This document shows, piece by piece, positions 42,425-57,000 of a stretch of 64,000 bases of DNA. The translations under genes were made by a program, and so were the position numbers. This DNA is from Limanda limanda. Its lineage: Eukaryota; Chordata; Actinopteri; Pleuronectiformes; Pleuronectidae. The notes under the pieces are model-generated. The model did no database searches. It was not told the origin of the DNA and saw only the letters and a program-made list of their open reading frames with translations. Position 1 is the stretch's first letter; the number at the start of each line of letters is the position of its first letter. Location of the stretch: positions 8,435,856 to 8,499,855 of the forward strand of contig NC_083636.1 in the NCBI RefSeq assembly GCF_963576545.1, read 5' to 3'.

Positions 42425-45400
42425 ATTTACCGGCAGACGGTGATGTCTCCAGAGTTGTGCGGGGCCGTGCCGGGTTTGAGACTGGACACGTTGAAGTAGG
42501 AGAGGGTGTGGTCAATGAAGCCGTGCATGGTGCCACTCTGACTGAACATGTACTGGTAGACGAGCCGAGGGATGAAGTCTGACGTGAAGGAGATCACAAA
42601 GGCCTCCGGAGGGAAAGAGCGAGACGGAGACACACATGGGGCAGAGAAATATTTTGTCTGTCAGCACTGCTCAAAATCACAGCGTGAGAAAATTGGTTTA
42701 GCCTGTAAAAGTTGCGATTTGCCAAATCTTCTCCCTCGGTTTTTTAGCAAAAGAGGTTCAGAGGTCAAAGTGTCTTTTTTTCAGATGTTGAACAGCACAA
42801 GCAGCAGTAACATCAAATGGAGTCTGTAGAACTGAGAGAGGCAAGATATGTTCAAAAAAAGGGGGAATTCTGCTTCCAGTTTTCCATCGCCTTGAAGCTC
42901 CCAGGGCAGCTTAAGTGTGTATATGAGTCCAGTGCCCCATAGCTCTAGGATAAATAAAAACTCCTGCTGCTTGTTTTTCCAAATCCTCCACAAATCTGTT
43001 TAGTATTAAAAGTAAACGGAATAGCATTTAGTTAGCTGGCCGGAGACAAATCCCGAGCAGAACTTCCCTGACCTCATACAAATACACACACCTTGACCTC
43101 CGCTGATCAGTATTTATGGGTCTTTTTGCAGAAGGTCATCACCAGGATTATCTCGGGCAAACACAGAGGTCTAATTTTGTATTTGACATCAACTAGCATC
43201 AGTGAAGGCAGAAGATAATTTAAGGTCTGCGCGGGACACGCACATGTCAGACGTGATGAGAGCTGGATTACATGTTGAAAGGTTTCTGCGGAGGAGCTAG
43301 AGGTCAGTGGCAAAGCACTGTGTTGAGTTGTGACCTCTGTCTCTAAAGACCCAGCCTCTCCCACAGTGCTGAGCTGCTGATTTCATTTTCATTCATATTA
43401 TTTTGTTGAAAATTTACAATGAAATCTAAATTACACAATCACGAGTCTCGAGAACTATCACTATGACATAACATTTTTAAAACACCTGACTTATTATTAG
43501 TAATGCAACATTTTGGCCATGTAATAACAATACTGCCCATTGGCAATTTACTCACATTCATTTGTGTGAAAATATATATATATATACATATATACGTAAC
43601 TGTAATATTCATAATTTAGGCTACAGTGTGTACAGCACATACAGTTCTATCTCTACACATCTGCCTTCATCACTAATTTAATAAGCAGATAATGAAATGC
43701 AGGAACACTGCATCAAATACTTACATTTATAATGACGGAGAACTTTCCCATTCCACTCAGTATGTTGTACCATATACCTACGGAAAGAGGAGCAGGCGTG
43801 AGTACATGAACTGTAATGTGCTATTTCGGTTCATAATATTGTGAGAACTGCTTGTAAAAGCAGTTAATTATTATATTTCATTTATGTTACATCCTTTATT
43901 TCTCTCAAGGCGCTATGTGGTGAAACCCTCACACACCTTACTTTAAAGGTCACTGTTGTGAGTCCCACAGAAAAATGATGTGAGAAAATGTCCTGAACAA
44001 CAGGAACAACTGCTGACTCACAGGATGATGGCATCTCATGAAAGCCTATGGTTAAACTCCACAATGCAGCAGTCAAGCTGATTTAAGAGTTATTTGGGTT
44101 TTAGCCAACAGCAACAACCCAGCTCTATGGAACTGCTAAAAGGCATTTGTTTGTCAAGCTCTTGAAAAATGTAATCAGTCTAGTTTCAGTGTAGAGATGT
44201 CTGAAATGGGGATTCACAAGCCATACCATCCTAAATAACTGTGATTTATAGGAAATTCAATACGTATTATGAGGGATTTTGGAGATTTTGGTGAACTATA
44301 TTATATATTTGTTGGAGGACTTTACCAATGTCCTTAGCGCGTATGGCCACCGGCCTGCGTAGCTCTGTGATAAACTTCTTGGCGTCCAGTCTGATCTCGA
44401 TGACGTTGTTGAGCAGAGCGAAGAGCGGAGCGAGCGGAAAGGACGCCACGAACAGAGAGACAAAACCGAACTGGATGACTGCAGCAGGCGAGAGAGAGAA
44501 AGAGAGAGAGAGAAAGGGGATTATTAAACATGCTACAGTAGGTGAAGGGTTGATAATAGTAATTTCTATTTTGTTCATTTGGAACAATAAAATATTTATA
44601 ACGGACCAGTCATGAATTGAAATCCTACACTTAAACAAATAAGACCACGTCGAGGATGTAGTGTAAGAGTGTTTTCAAAGACAGCCACATTTCCCATCAT
44701 CCAGCTGCTGCTGCTGTGGGATTATGGTAAAACAGTAACATATGTACAGACACAACCAACAATGAATGGCATTGTCAAATGTCAATCCGGTTTCAGCCTT
44801 CGTAACAGATCCTATTGTAACAGTGCTGGTGACACCCCACTACAGTTTGTAATAAACACAACCAGATGCTTGTCAGGTTCAAGTTTACCACACAGTAGTA
44901 AGTATCATGAGTGTCAGAACATGTCAAGTACTACAACTCTGCCTCAGTCATGGCCGCTGTGGCAGAGCTTGGGCTCAGGGTTTAGTGCAGTTTTTTAAAG
45001 GAGCAATTTTACAATAAAATAAAAAGGAAAAAATAAAACTGTATTGATACATTTATTCCTTCAATACAAAAAACATATCTCAAAGTGCTATACATTATGT
45101 ATGTTATAATATAGAAAATAAATAAATAAAAATAAAGTGCTTAACAACAATTTATGTGCATAAAGACATGAAAACATACAATTACTATAAAAACTGTTGC
45201 AGAAAATGAAATGAAGTTCTCTTTAGGTTAAACGTGAGTCAACAGAATGTGTGTCTGAAGAACGAGGCCACTTTATACGAGAAATAAACTGAGGTGAGTT
45301 CAAGTTCAAAAATGTACATAAAGAAAAGTTAACTACAACATTATACAGCAGTGCATTTATTATCAGCAGTATTATTAAAGTTATGCTTCCCTTTCAAAAA

Positions 45401-48400
45401 AATTTAATGTGCTGGCTTCCCTGATATCTAATGAAAAATAATAAGAGATGCTAATCATTTGTAGTAATGTGCTAACAAGGTAAAGTAAAGTTCATTAGTT
45501 CCGGTTCCTGCACAAACACGGGATGATTTACGTCGTGTTTCCAGAAAGACTCATTGCTTTTGTTGTGTTTCCTTAACTTGCTGGAGACATGAGCTTAGTT
45601 AAAATTGGATGCACTGACATCTACTGTAATTTCACAATCACATGCAGCACATTTAAATGCTGATGAGATCATATTACTGTAAGTGTGCTCCCATTTGGAG
45701 GAGGCATAAATCTACTAAAGGCCCTGTAGGATTTGAAAACATCTGAGTTAAATGCCTGTAAGACAAACTGCTGTGCATGTTGTTTTGCTCCATGAAAACT
45801 GAGAGGTCGTACTAAATCTTCAAAGCTGTGTGTGATATGAACTTATTCCCAGTGATTTCGAGCAGCCATGTCTACCAAGTGACAGGAAGAGCGAGGTTGG
45901 CATGTGGGAAAGAAATAAGCAGAAACATTTTTGAGATTGACGGTCGTGAATGACGCTGGTCCGGTCAGGAGTCACACTGTTTGTGCCGTGGATCAGATGA
46001 TGCCTTTTAAGGTTAAACCCTTAACACTGCAACAGTTAAACAGGGGCTTCTTATGATTAAGCAGTGTGTGGAACTATGTGTGTATATCTTTACTGTATGC
46101 TATGCACTCTATTAGATAACCCACAGACACATCATGCATGACTTATATTTAAACTAAGCAGGATGGGGATTTATTGGACAGGGCATAACAAATTACACAA
46201 AACACTGGATTGTGCAGCCGATTTACAACCCTGGCTGAGTCCAGGCAAATAGCAAAAGAGACATCTTTATAAGCAAATATATAAAGATCAATAAATGGTC
46301 AGAACAACATCCACCAGCTTCCTAAGAAGTAAGGAAGGATAACATGAGAGAGACGAGGCAGTTTCCCCTGATGCACTGATCGGAGCAGGGGAACTTCAGC
46401 AGTGTGGGAACGGGGATTTCCAGCGAGCCGGAGACTGACGGCTTCGACCTCGGGACGCCACGCACAGACAAAGAGCGGCGAGGAAGAAAATACAGCAGCA
46501 GGGCAGCGAGCGCTAGAGGGCAAGCTTAGAACCACCTCGTTATCTACCTGAGACGAGGTTGACGGGTTCGGGGGCTGGCCCGGGCACACACACACATGTG
46601 CTGTGCAAACACAAAGAAACACACACACACACACCTCAACATAAGCAGAGGGGCTCACGGATACATAGACGAACACAAGACAGAGATGTAACACAAACCC
46701 GGGGCAAACCATTCACACGCTGACAACTACGTGTGAGTGTGTGTTTGCATGTAGAGCTGAGACATTCTGACATTCCTCACTGTGTCAGACCTTTTCCGTC
46801 AGTTTCTCTCCCTCCCACCCCCCTCTGTTGTATTTAGCACATGGAATCTCCTCATTATCATATCACAGCACCCTTACAAATTATTTTATCCAAAGCGACT
46901 TACAATAAGTGCAATCAACCATGAGGGTACAAACCAAGAAAACTCTTGAAACTCTTGAAAGAAGCATGTTAGTACATTAGCTTAAAAAAACAACCACTAC
47001 TTTTTTGAGAACTGTTTTAGACTTTCCATCTTCTTAACCAAAGTGTAACTGGAGGAGGTGAGTTTTTAGTCTGCCGCAGAAGATGATTAGACTTTCTGCT
47101 GTCCTGATGTCAGTGCGGAGCTGGTTCCACCATTTGGGAGCCAGGTTAGCAAACAGTCGTAATTTTGTTGAGTGGCTAGCTCTCAGTGAGGGAGCAGCAA
47201 GAGCGGACAGGCCGGGTTGTAAGGTCTAACCATGTCCTGGATGTAGACACAGCACGGTACGCAAGTATTAGAGTCTCGAAGACGATGTGGGCAGCCACTG
47301 GGAACCAGTGAAGGGAGCGGAGGAGCGGTGTACTGCGAGTGAATTTATTTTGGTTGAAAAACAGTCGAGCTGCTGGATTCTGGACCAGCTGCAGTGGTTG
47401 GATGGCCCTAGCAGGCAGACCATCCAGGAGGGCGTTGCAGTAGTCTAGGTCTACAGTTTATGGTCTAGGCGTGAGATGACAAGAGCCTGGACCAGAACCA
47501 GCGCTGCCTTCTGAGTGAGAAGAGGAAGTATTCTCCTGATGTTGTGCAGCGTGTATCTACACGAGCGGGTTGTTGCAGCTATGTTGGCGATAAGGGAGAG
47601 TTGACTGTGGAGTGTCACACCCAGGTTCCTTGCGGCCTGGGTGGGGGCACCATTACAAGTCAGAACTAAAACATCTCCAAAGACTGCTCTGAAAAGTTGG
47701 AAACATACACCTCCGCATAAACATACCGGTAGCTGCTATTATATATTCCAGTAAATTTTTCCAAATATAACCGCCTCAGGCCATTTTTTAGAACTCTTTC
47801 TAAGCTTATGTCTTGCCTTGTAGAATACAGGAGCAATATTTACCAGCAAAACTTGATTTGCTGTTAACAACATTTTGACAAAATCTAATTTTCTTTTCAT
47901 TCTATGGCTGTAGCATAATCTTACTGTTTCACTATCCACAGACAAACGTTGGCACTTTATCAAATTGTGTTGCTGCATGTTCAATGAACTTCTGCTGCAA
48001 TTTGTAAACCAGGAAACGCTCTGAGATATCAATCTGCGAGGAACATAGACTGTCGATAAAGATGGATGACACATCTGCACGTCCTCCCACTATACGCCCA
48101 TTCGTGTACTCGACCAATCGTGAGTCAGTCTCAGGTGCATTTCAAACTCCCACTAATAATAACTTGTCAATGATTTTCCACCTTCAGAGAAGGACCTGCA
48201 TTCAATGAAGTCTTTCGTATTTCTCTCATACAATCAACTAATCAACCAACCAACCAACTGACTACACAATCGACCAACTAACCAACAGATCAACCAAGCT
48301 AGCAACAAACAAAACAACCGACCAACAGAACAACAAACCAACAAATCAACCAACTAATCAATAGACCAACCGATAAATCAAGGTGGAGATACATTGTGAT

Positions 48401-49794
48401 AATTGGGATAAACTGTGATAGAACCATAAAAATTTTTTATTTATGGGATACATCAGCTAATCACAATTGTAACCAAAACACTTTTAATTAATCGTAACTG
48501 CTAAGTAAATATTACATTTTTCATTGTGCATTTGTCAATAACTTCTTCATCAAATCGTAAGACTTCACTTTGTCCCCCCCTAAAAAACGAGATATACGCT
48601 AAGAGCTACTTGTGTTTGTGGTTCTGTGCATGTGAGTGTGCATGTGTTTGTATTTATGTAGCGGCACACATAACAACTCAACACCTGCATCTCTTAACCA
48701 GCTCCATATAAATCTCCCCTTCACAGGCAGTGAATCAGTCAACTTTTATGAGCACAGAACGGTTTCTCTTTGAACCAGTGAGCGTTCTGTGTGATGACAT
48801 TTGGCAGACTGACATACTAACCGCAAACATTTATGAAAACTGTCAATACTCTTGATTTTATTTGACTCTCATCCTGATCACATTTTCCTCTGTGTTGACT
48901 TCATCTCATGTTACCGTGGGTTATCTCAGTTGATTCTCTGCCTCTCGGTCTTCCTCAGGATGCATTTTAACGATTCTCTGGATATTATTATATGATAATT
49001 ACATTTTTTTCTTTTTTACTTGTGCCAACGACACTTAAAACAACCGAATAGTGCTTAGCAACAGTGACACTGCCAGTTTTCTACAGAGGGTCTGAATTCT
49101 CTACAAATGCATTAAAAACTAATATATGATCAAAGTTATTGTTTAAAAAATCTTATTTACACCCAGATGTTCAAACTTTATAGATTTCCATCACTGATGC
49201 CCTCCTCATTTTTAATCACAGTTCATGAGCTTTTCATTCTGTGCTTGTGCTAAAAACGTCTGCAGGCTTTGTTAATGGGAAACAAACAAAGTGGCTCAAA
49301 CCGAGCCACGCAGCGCTGGGCCTGCCTGCTCAGGCACAGGGTAAGAATAAAAGAAGAAGAGGTCGGGGAGGGTTAAAACTTTTGGTAGCTCCATCTCACG
49401 CACACCGTGACTGACAGGCACAAATAGGGGAAAGGTAAAGCATCTGAGACTGTCTACACATGAAGGAGGAAAAGATTATTCATCTGTGACTTTATTTCAA
49501 GAATTTATGTGGATGGGTTTGTGATAGACAGGTTGGTAAACACATCCTGTAAACAGAATGTACACTTGTTTGCATGTGGATGAATGTAGCAAGTTCTGCA
49601 CACTGAATGAGATCATCGCGGATCCTTAAATTCTTCATTCAAGATGTGCAAGTTTAGCTGAGTAGGGTCTTGTTGTTCCTCACAGATACAGATTACATAA
49701 CACCTCCCAGAGATGAACAGAATACTCAGTTTAAAAGTATGCAGGTGTCTTAATGGCTGCTTGATGTCCCTGAGGCTATTATTCTCACTAACTC

Positions 49795-49872
<78 letters not shown>

Positions 49873-51321
49873 CGTGTGCAGACTCACTCATCTCCATGTA
49901 TTCGGGCGTGAGGCCTTCAAATGGAGCCAGAGCGTGGTCCAGGTTCCACTGCTGTGGAGGCCTCTCCTCCTCCCTCTCCTCCTCTGCTAATCCTTTGTTC
50001 TTCAGCGCTCGGACCAACTTCTTCAGCTTCCTGTAGAGACAGACAGAGAAATGGATAGAATGATTAAGTGTAAAACGAGATTACCAGGTAATAGGAAGGT
50101 TATTTTAATATAAAGAATGTAATGTTACTCTGACTAAAAATTAATACATAATAAAAAACAAAGAGGAAGTTTTTTTTTACGTTATAACTTGAAGGTGCTA
50201 ATGACTTAAAATTGAATGTGACATCATATTCAACCTTGTGGAACAGTGATGGATAGATGTACCTGTTCAAGTCAAATTGAACTGTATTAAAAGGTCCACT
50301 GAGTAGGATTTAGTGACATCTAGTGGTGAAGTTGGATGTTGCCCCCCCCCCCCCCAAAAAAAAAAATAAAAGCACGAAAGAAAACCTGTGGTAGCCCTAG
50401 TTGTCATAAAAACTCAAACGGTGTTTAGTTTGTCCAGTTTGGGCTACTGTAAAAAACATGAAGCCTCCACAGAGAGGTCCCGCTCTCAATGTAAATATGA
50501 AGGGCATATTCTTGAAGAAGAAAACAGCAATATGTACATTTTAGAATATCACACGTTATTTCATATTTAATTTCTGGTAATAGAAAGGTCATGTGTGTAG
50601 GGGCAGAAAAATCTGTAATATTCATTATGATGTTTTCATCATAGAACCTTTCATGTTTTAATGTCCCCAGGAGGCCACCATGGATTGTTCTACCCTCTTG
50701 AAAAGGGCAGGTGAGGCGATGGGTATTCAACCGGTTAGAATCTGCAATCTCAACACATGATGTTGCTGAATACTTCAGACTTTAATTTCTGTCTTCCTGA
50801 ACAAATAAAAGAAAATAGTAATTTAGTTTTAGAACCTCGGTGATTTCAACTTGTCGGCAGGAAGCAGGATGATGACAATGGTTCGAGATTTGTACTCAGA
50901 AAAACCTTGTCTTGAACAACAGGGACTGACACGGTTGCTTTCTGAAACAATGTAGCCACACAGAGTATTTACAGGAGTTCAATAAGGCAGAGATCCCCTG
51001 ACAGCCAGGAGCGAACTGTTTTCAGAGAAATATCAACACTTTCACAGAGACTGGCAGAGATGCTCATAAAGCTGTGTGATGCTAAAAGAGAGCAAGGTAC
51101 GGCAAGATGAGTGCGGGAAAGTACAGCATTAGTGTGTTCATGTATATTAGCTCTTATTAGTGTCAACTTACATACAATATAATGTGTGAACATACACAAA
51201 TGAGTGCATGTATGTCTGTATTATGGTGCATGCATGCATGTTTTTTTTATATGGGTTTCACACAAACACAATGGAATTACAGTTTACACGGTTTGTGCAA
51301 GGAGGAGGTCATAAAGACACA

Positions 51322-51406
<85 letters not shown>

Positions 51407-53985
51407 ACACACTGGTCAATGACAGTGATCAGAAACAGTAACCAGACAAAATGTTTAATCTGACCTAAGTTTTGCAGTATTTTGATTTGAATGTGAGAGA
51501 GGTACCATCCAGCACGGCTTCACATTGTGTTTAGAAAGGTGTCAAAGATAGTTTTGAATTCAATGGGATTCTTCAAAGTCACAAGCTGTTTGGAGACACT
51601 TGCACCTCATCACCCATGTTTGTGAGCTCTGGGTAGTGACTGAAAGAACAAGTCTGTGAATACAAACCGCTGACAGGAGATTTGTCCGTTGGGTGGTTGG
51701 CCTCAGCCTCATGTCCGGTTCCTTCTGGTTTGTTTGTGTTCTGCTTCTTTTTTTTACATCTGTTATGTCTTTAGACAGAAGCTTTTAGGGTCAGGTACAT
51801 TTTTGCAGACCTGTAAAATGTCTGTGTCTTCACTCAACGACTCCTGAGAATCGCTATGAACCCGGCGTGCTGGCCCACAGTATAAAGACAGTGGCGTTCC
51901 TGGTCGCCTCCCAGGTGTAAAACTTTTGCGGGTGGATGAATGTGTAACAGATGTGGAGGTGGTATGTAGATGGTATGATGGTATGTGCCGCAGCTCGCTG
52001 GACGACCTGGAGTAACCACAGAGTCTGATGAGACTCATCCAAAGGGGTCGGGAGGTCAGGCTGCGCTCACAGGAACAGTAACAGTGCAGCTGGCAGCCAA
52101 GAGGCACCTCTGTTGTGTGACAGTTGTTATAGACAGAGCCGACCTCTGACCTTTGGGATTTGCATGTAAAGGCTGAGCTATTGCCATTGTAAAGACATGG
52201 GAGGAATGTTTTTGGAACAAAAAGAGGTGAGGGAGAGTTGCAGAGGGTTGTGAGTCTGTTGTAGCATTTTAACAAAGCTTGTCAAAGAGATACAGAATAT
52301 ATCAATGGTGTTTTTTAGATGTAAACTAAATTATACTCGTTGCTGGTTTAAATTTCACATTTATTAACAAATATATTTCTTTATAATCTACATTTAGGGT
52401 TTTAACATGGCTCATAATGCCACCTAGTGTTTCAAACCAACTTGGACCTTGCTTGCAGAGCCAACGCTTATATAAAGACCACGGATAGGGATGTCAGTAA
52501 TATAAAAAAAAATGTAATTAACACCCTCTAATCAAAGATGGCGCCACCGGCAACCATTTGTGAGTTGGAGTCTGGAAAGCCCCACTCATTTTAAAATCTA
52601 TGTTAAAACTTAACCCCTTATACTACCATTGTGTATCATTCATTTTTGAATGACTCGGGACCACCATGCTCCTCAGACACAGTTTTTATTTTATTTTATT
52701 GTTTAAACGTTGTTTTTTTAAAATACTTTTATTGATCTGTCTTGTTCGATTGCATTGCTAAGTATAATCTGGCTTTTGTATGATTTACTTACTTTGGACT
52801 TGTAGGCGCTACATAAAGAACGTTTATTATTATTATTTTTATTAAAACTATGATTTTATATCGTATGGGAATTAATAAAAATCATTACCAGAATTTTTTA
52901 TTGGCTGATCATTTGGGTTATCATCACTGTCTATGTGTATGACAGGTGTCACCATCCAAGTGGTATAATCCACGACTGAGCTTATTGTTTGATCACTTTG
53001 TTACTTCCTCCTCCGTGGTGTACTTACGGGATTCCGATTTCAAAGATGTTGTTCTGGATCAGCTGCTTCCCGAGCATGATGATGCTGAGCTGGATGCACA
53101 ACTCGATGAGGCAGCCTCCTGGAGCACACTGAGGGAGACATGACCACGTGGTATTTGTACCCTTGTGCTCTTGTTTTACATATTCAGATAAAAGTGTCAT
53201 ATCAAAAAGAGACTGATGACAAACCTCTTCCATCCGATAATCGTTAAAGACATACACGTAATTTCCAGGTCGACCTGCGAACCTGTGGAAACACAATGCA
53301 ACGTTCAGACTCAGGCAGACTTGGTGCGGATCCTCATCAGGGGCCGGATTCTTTATTTAACATTGTGAAATAAGGTGTTGTTCAACTTTTTCACTGATTT
53401 CCCAGGGAATTATTCAGGTATATAATAGAAAAAACATCAGACACAGTTAAGGGACTGAGTGTTTCTGCAGCCTGATTGAATTTAAGTGGGATGTTGGGCC
53501 ATTATAGTTATATATGTGCACAATACATTTACAATATCATTACAGGACGGATATGAGCAAACACACACACACACACTCATCTACACACACACAGATGCAG
53601 GACTTACCTTCCCTTGAAGAAAGCCACATAAAAGATGGGTGCGTACGCGTTCATGAATTTGAGTAAGAAGGCTTTCAGGATCAGACGCTCCTCAAAGTTG
53701 GTTTCTGTTTTGGGAATCTCTGAAAAGAAAAAAGAGGATGAAAATAACAGAGAATTTGTATGTACAGAAACTCAGGTTTGGCTGACAGGAAGATGTGGAG
53801 ACATTTATATATTGCTGTGCTATAGAAATGAATGTGTTTCTGAGTCTTTTCTGAGAAAAGTAGTGATTCTGTCAGTTTGTTAATTGAAGTCATAAAATGA
53901 TCACTGTGGTGGAAGTAGGTTAAAATACTGCCACTTTTCACATGGCACACACTCTGTCTCTCTCTCTATTTCTCTCTCACTCTGT

Positions 53986-54051
<66 letters not shown>

Positions 54052-57000
54052 CGTTTCGCCTCGACTTGAAAGAACATTACCTTGAATGACATTGATTTCC
54101 TCCTACTTACCTAACCACAACCTAAAGCTTAAGCTATGTCTTCATCATAACATTTTATTATCTTTATCTTTCGTTATGAGGAGTATTTTCAGTCCCCATT
54201 AGGAGGACAAGTCCACATAATGTGACCCATAACAACACACATGCCCCCACATAAACACACAATCATGTCTCCACCTTAATCTTAATACAGACCTAACCTT
54301 AACCTGACCTTAAAATACATCTTCAACATAAAAATGTTATGATTTATGGGGACTTGCTTTTCTTATAATATGACTATGTAGTCTAATTTAGGTCATGCAC
54401 GACCAGCAATACACCCATTTCCCCTCATTCTCACACATCTCCTTGCCATTCTTTTTCTTCTATTTCTGAGGTTTTGAATATGAATGTAAATGCGGTTGAA
54501 AGCTCATGGGATGACTGATGGGACAGCTGGAGCGTGAAAACATCAAAGTTTCATCAAACTGTCCAGCAAGAGGCAGAAACACTTTTTCTTCCTCTCCCAC
54601 TCACACAAACAGGATGATGCCAATCTTTCCTTTTTTTCTTGTATTTGAATTGCTAAAGGCAGTATTTTTCCCCTTAGTATTACTGAAGTATGTCATGGAT
54701 ATGAAAAACACAAGTGAGGCAATTGGACTGATGAAGATAAAATCAGAGTATATTAAGAACATGTTCTGAGGATACGCTTCAATTGAAGGAACATTTCTAA
54801 ACTGCTGTTTGTTTTGAGGTGGTGAAATGAAAGGGGTGACATATTTGACATAACTGTAAAGAGGAAAGGAACAGTTCCAAAAATGTTTGGAGAAAAAACT
54901 CTTATTAGCTCTCTTGCCAAGAGTTGCATGATGAGATCATAACTATACTCTCACAACCTCTAGATCAAGATAGAGTCAGGACATGTTTATCTCTATCTTT
55001 ACATTACACACTACAACTTCATTAATCCTTAATTTGGTTTCGGGCAAGTGAAGACGACTAAACAACCAGACATTTAGTGAAAAACATCCAATCTAATAAT
55101 AACACACCATGAAAGAGCTGTTCAGTTGTGCTGCTCTAAACACAAACGGTTATAAAACATAACTGAATAAATCAAATAGCTCACATGGCATTTAAGATTA
55201 AGTGTTTCTGTTTCATGTGCCAAGCTCTGGAAGTAGCACAAGATTGTCCTGTAAGCTTTGATCACATGGCGGTTTGCCTCTGGAATGAATGATGCCCTGG
55301 GCCGTTTGCTTGAGTACCTGGGGAGTTGAAGATGCCACCCAAGAGGGTAGAATCTGGAGAAAATGGTTTGTGTCCCTCAGAACGCAGGACACCTATACTG
55401 TGGCTCAGGAGATGGAGCGAATCCTCCTCTAACCAGAAGTTGGGCGGTTCAATCCCCGTCTCTCCCATTCCATGTGCCCCAAATTGCCCCTGACAGCTGT
55501 GTCGGCAGTGTAAGAATGTGTGGATTGCAAAACTGTGCTGTCAAGGCTAGAAAAGCATGATTTCAAACCATTTTCCATAGTTTCGTGGGCCTTTCACTGA
55601 AAGCAGCGGTAACAACACAGCTCAAACCTTCTTGCAGGAATTGAAACATGTACATTGTGACCAGCTTGTTTCTGTACCTAGCTCAGTGAGCCACACGGCC
55701 ACAGCTCCGTAGATTTCATCGAGGATCAGAATAACCACCAAGTTGATGATGACTGCGGTGGCCGTCACCGTCACCCGGACGTTGGACTTGGTCTCCGGGT
55801 CGGGGCTCATGGCCATTAGCGCCGACACAGCAATGCGGTAGACGATGACCCCGAAAACTGCAGAAAACGTCAGCCCAAACTAGAGGAGTAAAAATGAAAA
55901 GAAAAAAGGGAAATAAATTAGTCATCACTGCACCATATCTGTCAGATCGTCCAAGTGCAGTGGCAGGGATTAATATTTCAAGGAAAACATTGATGTAGGT
56001 CAGCGTAGGAGCCATGGAATCTGTATTTTACCTGGTTATGTTTCCACTTTAAGTGTTTCCATGCACATTTCGAAAAATGTATGAAACAAAGAACATGTAT
56101 GAATGACTTGTTTTATTTAAATAAACTAACCATAAAGAGGATGGAAGAAACGTTTATGAGGTATCCAGGAAGACGGTCTTTCCAGGTCAACTTGTCTATG
56201 GCAGTCTGTCAGGAGGGGAGAGCAGGGGAGGGAAAGAGAGAGAGAGAGAGAGTGATGCATTTGACAATTCTTCATCGGCAGATCTGCAGAGCACAGAGCC
56301 GAAAGAGAAGAAACATAAATCTCCTGATGCAGAGAGCAGCATCGTGGTTCTCCTCAGTGTGTAAAGGACAGAGAGTTAAAGCAGCAGTGGCATGACACTG
56401 CCTCCACAGGAAATATTACCACATCTCAACAGAGAGGGATAAAGGAACACAATGACCAGTTTTACAGTCTGCATCCGCAATTTGACAGCCTCGGACAAAG
56501 GTTTTACATTCCATGGAATCTCAGTTAAAGTGATTCGGACATTTCCCCAGGAAGCTAACGTGGGAAACTGTTTGTAAAACTAGTTTTTGTATTGAGATGA
56601 GAAAATACCCTGTCACTGCTACTGCAGTCTAATTCATAAGAAGAAGGGGGTTCACTTTAATCCACCTGTGAGAATCTATGTGGGATGTTACAAGCACATT
56701 TGTCATGTATCTGTATTTTACTGTAGAAGATTTCTGCACAACACTGTGTTACATGTTCACATTATTTTTTATAATTTTAAGAGAGGGGAACTGTTCCACT
56801 GATCTAATAGAGCGGGCCGGCAACATTAGACCCCGCCTCCTTCAACAGGAGCAAAACACCTGAAATGGCTTCTAAAGAGGACACCACCAGCACTCAGCCA
56901 TAATGAAGACTGGAAGACTAAAGTACATTCTAAAATTAGTACTTGCTTTTAATTTGAAAGTAAATTTGGTACTTTTACTTTTCCCGTGGAGAGTCAAAAG

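Larger units (their letters stand above)
28655..42430 (-). other. Long ano2 intron (13,776 bases)
   Basis: The intron between exons L and M. It contains a common fish interspersed repeat (31.4-31.7 kb), a SINE head fragment (33.85 kb), an hAT-like element with a nested LTR (33.96-35.05 kb), a SINE (38.05-38.32 kb), an AT repeat (40.63 kb) and a GC-richer element at 41.2-42.1 kb. No additional coding exon was found. Confidence 0.75.

Noticed and set aside
44669..44998. 109-codon plus-strand frame opposite ano2
   Set aside because: No family resemblance, no splice or promoter signals; chance length in AT-moderate DNA.
46299..46712. 137-codon minus-strand frame
   Set aside because: Cys/Val-rich from interrupted CA repeats, not adjacent to an ano2 splice site.
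48225..48380. Regular spacing reminiscent of a CRISPR-like array
   Set aside because: Units are 4-8 bases and degenerate with no spacers; it is a simple tandem tract in vertebrate DNA.
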